Under the pieces are notes generated by a model, which worked only from the letters and a program-made list of their open reading frames with translations, was not told the DNA's origin and made no database searches. From NCBI GenBank assembly GCA_023144075.1, contig JAGLGJ010000040.1, positions 1 to 8,530 on the forward strand: a DNA stretch of 8,530 bases, given 5' to 3'. Below are positions 5,981 through 8,530 of the stretch, one piece after another (the stretch's first letter is position 1; each line of letters begins with the position of its first letter). A program made the position numbers and the translations under genes. This stretch comes from Candidatus Bathyarchaeota archaeon. GTDB taxonomy: Archaea; Thermoproteota; Bathyarchaeia; 40CM-2-53-6; RBG-13-38-9.

Positions 5981-6145
5981 TAGGATTAGTTTCTTGTCTC
6001 CTTTTCTAAATTGGATCTGTATCTTGGTTGCTGTTTCTCCTATTGTTAGAGGAAAACCTGTATCTTCTACAAGTTTTGTCGGTAGATAGATGAAGTATTT
6101 TCCGTCTGTTCTTCTGGAGCTGCTTCATTTAGCTTGACTTACCAT
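5966..6145 (-). pseudogene. AbrB-like small protein interrupted by one in-frame TGA
   Basis: On the minus strand an ATG at 6145-6143 opens a 59-codon frame that reads MVSQAK, then TGA (6127-6125), then 52 residues to TAA at 5968-5966. The part after the stop is clearly protein-like: RRTDGKYFIYLPTKLVEDTG, then FPLTIGE, an alternating strand KIQIQFRKGDKKLILEK and the end. The YLP-x-x-LVED turn followed by beta strands resembles the swapped-hairpin AbrB/SpoVT DNA-binding fold seen in many short archaeal regulators; that assignment is tentative. No ATG, GTG or TTG lies between the TGA and the conserved core, so translation could not simply restart. A single change (for example CGA Arg to TGA) would restore a normal gene, so this is a fresh nonsense mutation, a base error, or readthrough. 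GTGAT 5 nt before the ATG is a weak ribosome site. Confidence 0.6.
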
Positions 6146-6237
6146 TACTAATCACAGGTTAGATCTATAGGTATGATCTTAAAATTAAATGATTCATGCA
6201 AAAGATTAATTATAACTTTTTTTACAAACATATTTTG

Positions 6238-6250
6238 TATTTAATTTAAA
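6238..6250 (+). promoter_or_regulatory. TATA element giving a leaderless GTG start
   Basis: TATTTAATTTAAA has its core centred about 26 nt before the GTG at 6269, so transcription should begin at or next to the start codon. No Shine-Dalgarno sequence is present. Confidence 0.5.
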
Positions 6251-6268
6251 TGGATGTGAATTTTAGCA

Positions 6269-6631
6269 GTGACCTCTACTAATAATCAAACTTTGGCTAT
6301 AGCTTGTGGATTAGCCACATTACTTGGTGCTTTGAAGGCTTTAGAGGTGGCTCTGATGTACGAAATTTCACTTCCAGTATTCTTCTTATTGGATATTATC
6401 ATGTTGATAGCTTTCATAATGATGATTAAGAAAGTCAGATCAGGATTTATGGTCGCAATGATTATCTGGATTATCCTGCTCTTTACGTATTTCGCCTATG
6501 TCTCCTTGGATGCTTTTATGCCATGGTGGTTATTCTTCACACCAGTGTTTAATATCTCATACCTTGCAGAATGGCTAATCTACATTGCAGGCATATACTT
6601 CGCCTACAAATCCTACATGGAACTCAAGTAA
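6269..6631 (+). CDS. four-helix membrane protein, function unknown
   Basis: A 120-residue protein that is almost entirely membrane-embedded, with hydrophobic segments at about 9-30, 35-53, 58-80 and 97-115, a short basic cytoplasmic loop (IKKVRSG, 53-59) and a tryptophan/phenylalanine-rich bend (PWWLFFTPVF, 85-94). The end is a short charged tail. No catalytic or binding motif and no family is recognised; similar four-helix proteins are common and poorly conserved in archaea. The start is GTG 6269, supported by a well-placed TATA element; the ATGs at 6250 and 6254 are out of frame. The gene stands alone, followed by T-runs, and faces a second membrane protein gene across a 288-nt gap. Confidence 0.6.
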   Translation: MTSTNNQTLAIACGLATLLGALKALEVALMYEISLPVFFLLDIIMLIAFIMMIKKVRSGFMVAMIIWIILLFTYFAYVSLDAFMPWWLFFTPVFNISYLAEWLIYIAGIYFAYKSYMELK

Positions 6632-6653
6632 GAATAAAATCTTACTTTCCACC

Positions 6654-6679
6654 TTTCTTTTTTTATTCTTCACTTTTTT
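6654..6679 (+). terminator. T-rich terminator behind the first membrane-protein gene
   Basis: Runs of seven T (6658-6664) and six T (6674-6679) begin about 25 nt after the stop codon, matching the form of the terminator behind the BKACE gene. Confidence 0.5.
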
Positions 6680-6791
6680 AATAAGAAACGGGTTGAAAGA
6701 GAGTAGGATCCTAGCTAGAAATCAAATAATAATTAAAAATATTAAGAAAAAGAAATATTTAGAATTCCACTTACATTCCCAGCAAATATTG

Positions 6792-6809
6792 AGGGGAAAA
6801 TTTCCCCCT
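6792..6809 (+). terminator. hairpin followed by T-run
   Basis: AGGGG (6792-6796) pairs with CCCCT (6805-6809) around an 8-nt loop, and a run of five T (6813-6817) follows. The same bases are also a near-perfect DNA palindrome, GGGGAAA-A-TTTCCCC (6793-6807). It may act as a back-up terminator or a protein binding site. Confidence 0.35.
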
Positions 6810-6884
6810 TACTTTTTCTGTGATCCATTTTTTTGATGACTGTTTACATCGCGCACTTAAATGGGATCAAGACACGGAACCATG

Positions 6885-6905
6885 ATCTAGTCTGATAGAT
6901 TTTTT
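6885..6905 (+). terminator. short hairpin plus T6
   Basis: ATCTA (6885-6889) pairs with TAGAT (6896-6900) around GTCTGA, and the T's at 6900-6905 follow at once. With no plus-strand gene directly upstream, it would terminate either read-through or an unannotated small RNA. Confidence 0.3.
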
Positions 6906-6919
6906 CCTTATGATATTTG

Positions 6920-7330
6920 TTAAGCAAATATGAGTCTAAACCAAAATAGATTAATTAACATCATTATGACAGTCCAACATATAATGAAAATTAGTAAATT
7001 GATTCTGTCTGTTCTATTTTTAGGTCTGAATTGCGGTAGAAATCCCAAAAGCAACATGGAAAACGCAATAATCCATAATATGATGTATGGAGTATGCCAA
7101 CCAGCAACTATACTTCGCTGCGATTGAAATATTGTTTGTGAAAGCAATTCTGCTAAGGATAACGAGACTAGCCAACCCATTGGAATCCAAATCAGAACCC
7201 AATGGCGACCTGAACTCGTATTCTTTGCTGCATTAAAACTGACCCATAGAAGAATAAGTACGATAGAGACTACAGCTATTGTCACAGCGCTTGAAATCCC
7301 GAAATCCAGATTCATCTTCTCCATCCTCAC
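6920..7330 (-). CDS. four-helix membrane protein, function unknown
   Basis: A 136-residue hydrophobic protein with predicted helices at about 12-32, 43-62, 80-98 and 110-133, joined by short basic loops (FRPKNRTDR at 101-109) that would face the cytoplasm. Three tryptophans cluster around helix 2. No family is recognised and no catalytic motif is visible. The longest frame starts at GTG 7330, but ATG at codon 3 and ATG at codon 6 (7315) are equally possible; a GGAG just before the latter makes MNLDFG a likely true N-terminus. It is convergent with the other membrane-protein gene and divergent from the aminopeptidase gene, with 148 nt between. Sequence similarity between the two membrane proteins is not evident by eye. 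Confidence 0.6.
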   Translation of the reverse strand: MRMEKMNLDFGISSAVTIAVVSIVLILLWVSFNAAKNTSSGRHWVLIWIPMGWLVSLSLAELLSQTIFQSQRSIVAGWHTPYIILWIIAFSMLLLGFLPQFRPKNRTDRINLLIFIICWTVIMMLINLFWFRLIFA

Positions 7331-7478
7331 TTGACTTATCTAGTATCAAATGATAATTCATTGTATCTGTTAATATAATCGTAGATTCTATTCGAATACC
7401 TTATTTCTCTAGAGTTGAGTTAAGGTTATTCAGAATAATAATCGTAACAGGAATACTAACTAGACTGGTGAATCAGAC
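7331..7478. promoter_or_regulatory. divergent intergenic region with a 9-bp direct repeat
   Basis: This should hold promoters for both flanking genes. ATAATCGTA occurs twice in direct orientation (7375-7383 and 7438-7446), 63 bp apart, and TTAATATAATC (7370-7380) is the best TATA-like element for the aminopeptidase. No small gene is visible. Confidence 0.3.
7467..7471 (+). promoter_or_regulatory. strong ribosome binding site for the aminopeptidase
   Basis: GGTGA, complementary to the archaeal 16S rRNA 3' end, lies 7 nt before the ATG at 7479 and fixes that start. It is the clearest Shine-Dalgarno sequence in the window. Confidence 0.7.
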
Positions 7479-8530
7479 ATGGATCCAAGGATTATACGAC
7501 ATGCTAGAATCATAGTTAATTATTCGACAAAGATCAAAAAAGGCAATAATGTTCTTATTCAATTCAGTGATCTTGGGAAAGAACTCGCTGTTGAAATCTT
7601 CAAACAAGCCTCTAAACTCGGAGCCTCCTGTTTGATTGTAAACTCTCCAACAGAGGCTATTGAAGCATATTATCAGGTAACACCGGTAAAACATCTGAAA
7701 GTTTTTCCTAAACATTTATTCGAATTAGTAAAAGCTTCTGACGTCATAATATCAGTTAGAAGTGATGTAAATACTAGAGCATTATCACATGTGAAGCCTT
7801 CAAAGATTAGTTTGAGATCAACTGTTCTACAAAAAATTCAGGAAGAGAGAATGAAGAAGAGATGGTGTTTGACTCAACATCCTACACATGCTTTTGCTCA
7901 AGAAGCAGACATGTCACTTAATGTTTACCAAGATTTTGTTTATTCATCAATAATTCAAGACTGGAGAAAAGAATCGGTAAAAAACTCAAGATTGAAGAGA
8001 GTGCTTGATAGAGCATCAGAGATAAGACTTGAGGGAAAAAATACAGATCTCAAAATGTCTGTTCGAGGGAGAGTCTTTATTCCTGATAATGGATCACACA
8101 ACCTTCCAGGAGGCGAAATCTTCACTGCACCTATTGAAAGTTCAGTGAAAGGACGTGTGTACTTTGATCTACCTGCTATTCATGTTGGGAAAGAGGTTCG
8201 AGATATAGAATTAGAATTTGTCAATGGAAATGTAGTATCCGCTAAAGCCTCCAAAAATCAGGAACTATTGAAAGAAATGATCAGAACAGATTCAGGTTCA
8301 AAGCGAATAGGCGAACTTGGGATTGGAACAAACATGAAAATCAAAAAGTTTACAAAAAACATTCTATTCGACGAGAAAATTGGCGGAACCATACATTTAG
8401 CTATTGGTAGAGCGTACAAGGAATGTAAAGGAATAAACAAAAGCGCCATCCATTGGGATATGATAAAGACCATGAACCCGGGAAGAATAATTGTTGATGG
8501 CGCCATCATCCAGCAAAATGGAAAATTCCT
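7479..8530 (+). CDS. M29 family metallo-aminopeptidase, 3' end outside the window
   Basis: 350 codons are visible and the frame is open at the right edge, so perhaps 15-30 residues are missing relative to the usual size of about 370. The M29 family (AmpS/AmpT, thermophilic aminopeptidases) removes N-terminal residues from peptides using two metal ions. The metal ligands are present in order: E213 in NLPGGEIFTAP, E279 in RIGELGIGTN, H306 and Y313 in GGTIHLAIGRAY, and H325 and D327 in SAIHWDMI. The 66-residue gap between the two glutamates and the H-x6-Y spacing match the family. The N-terminal domain (1-110) is the usual alpha/beta region beginning VNYSTKIKKGNNVLIQ. ATG 7479 is set by a GGTGA seven bases upstream. 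It is cytoplasmic and probably involved in peptide turnover, with no linked operon partner in view. Confidence 0.9.
   Translation, partial: MDPRIIRHARIIVNYSTKIKKGNNVLIQFSDLGKELAVEIFKQASKLGASCLIVNSPTEAIEAYYQVTPVKHLKVFPKHLFELVKASDVIISVRSDVNTRALSHVKPSKISLRSTVLQKIQEERMKKRWCLTQHPTHAFAQEADMSLNVYQDFVYSSIIQDWRKESVKNSRLKRVLDRASEIRLEGKNTDLKMSVRGRVFIPDNGSHNLPGGEIFTAPIESSVKGRVYFDLPAIHVGKEVRDIELEFVNGNVVSAKASKNQELLKEMIRTDSGSKRIGELGIGTNMKIKKFTKNILFDEKIGGTIHLAIGRAYKECKGINKSAIHWDMIKTMNPGRIIVDGAIIQQNGKF

Larger units (their letters stand above)
6632..6919. other. intergenic region between convergent membrane-protein genes
   Basis: No convincing gene is seen; the open frame on the plus strand to 6836 is low-complexity and lysine/phenylalanine-rich. 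The stretch contains T-runs (6654-6679), a G/C-rich hairpin (6792-6809), and a less AT-rich segment (6834-6905) bounded by a TGATGA at the left and a hairpin plus T-run at the right. Confidence 0.5.

Noticed and set aside
6125..6127. TGA in the AbrB-like frame read as selenocysteine
   Set aside because: The position is in a Ser/Arg-rich N-terminal tail where no redox residue is expected, and selenocysteine use is confined to few archaeal groups. A simple nonsense change is more likely.
6585..6836. Plus-strand open frame of 83 codons after the membrane-protein gene
   Set aside because: It overlaps the real gene's end, runs through T-rich terminator sequence and is low-complexity Phe/Lys/Asn.
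1..8530. CRISPR array, insertion sequence, integrase or toxin-antitoxin pair
   Set aside because: No regularly spaced repeats, no terminal inverted repeats with a transposase and no partner gene next to the AbrB-like frame were seen.

Overview
The window looks like AT-rich archaeal chromosome. The strongest evidence is a tRNA-Leu gene broken by two introns whose junctions both fold into the bulge-helix-bulge motif cut by the archaeal splicing endonuclease. Supporting signs are TATA-type promoter elements placed for leaderless or short-leader transcripts, T-rich terminators, frequent TTG/GTG starts, and a DPM1-like glycosyltransferase. Two tRNA introns, one at a non-canonical position, fit the TACK side of the Archaea (for example Bathyarchaeia or relatives), but the lineage is inference.

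Layout. 138-275: tRNA-Leu(UAG), two introns, encoded CCA. 510-3138 (+): a family 2 glycosyltransferase, a compact class I methyltransferase and a secreted, membrane-anchored six-hairpin glycosidase, together suggesting surface glycan metabolism. 3124-4773 (-): a branch-1 nitrilase whose end overlaps the glycosidase end, a 67-residue zinc-ribbon protein, and a YkgJ-type cysteine-cluster protein. 4942-5916 (+): a BKACE (DUF849) beta-keto acid cleavage enzyme, divergent from the cysteine-cluster gene. 5966-6145 (-): a small AbrB-like reading frame interrupted by one in-frame TGA at codon 7. 6269-6631 (+) and 6920-7330 (-): two convergent, unrecognised four-helix membrane proteins. 7479-8530 (+): an M29 family aminopeptidase running off the right edge with all expected metal ligands present.

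How the genes relate. Most genes appear to be single transcription units: spacing is generous, strands alternate and several have their own promoter-like element. The only plausible functional group is the glyco-gene trio on the left. The nitrilase and BKACE enzyme are both small-molecule catabolic enzymes, but nothing in the sequence links them to one pathway. No CRISPR array, transposase, integrase or obvious defence system is visible. The best leads are the tRNA, whose two introns seem to impose an order of splicing, and the near-intact small gene with a single stop codon.
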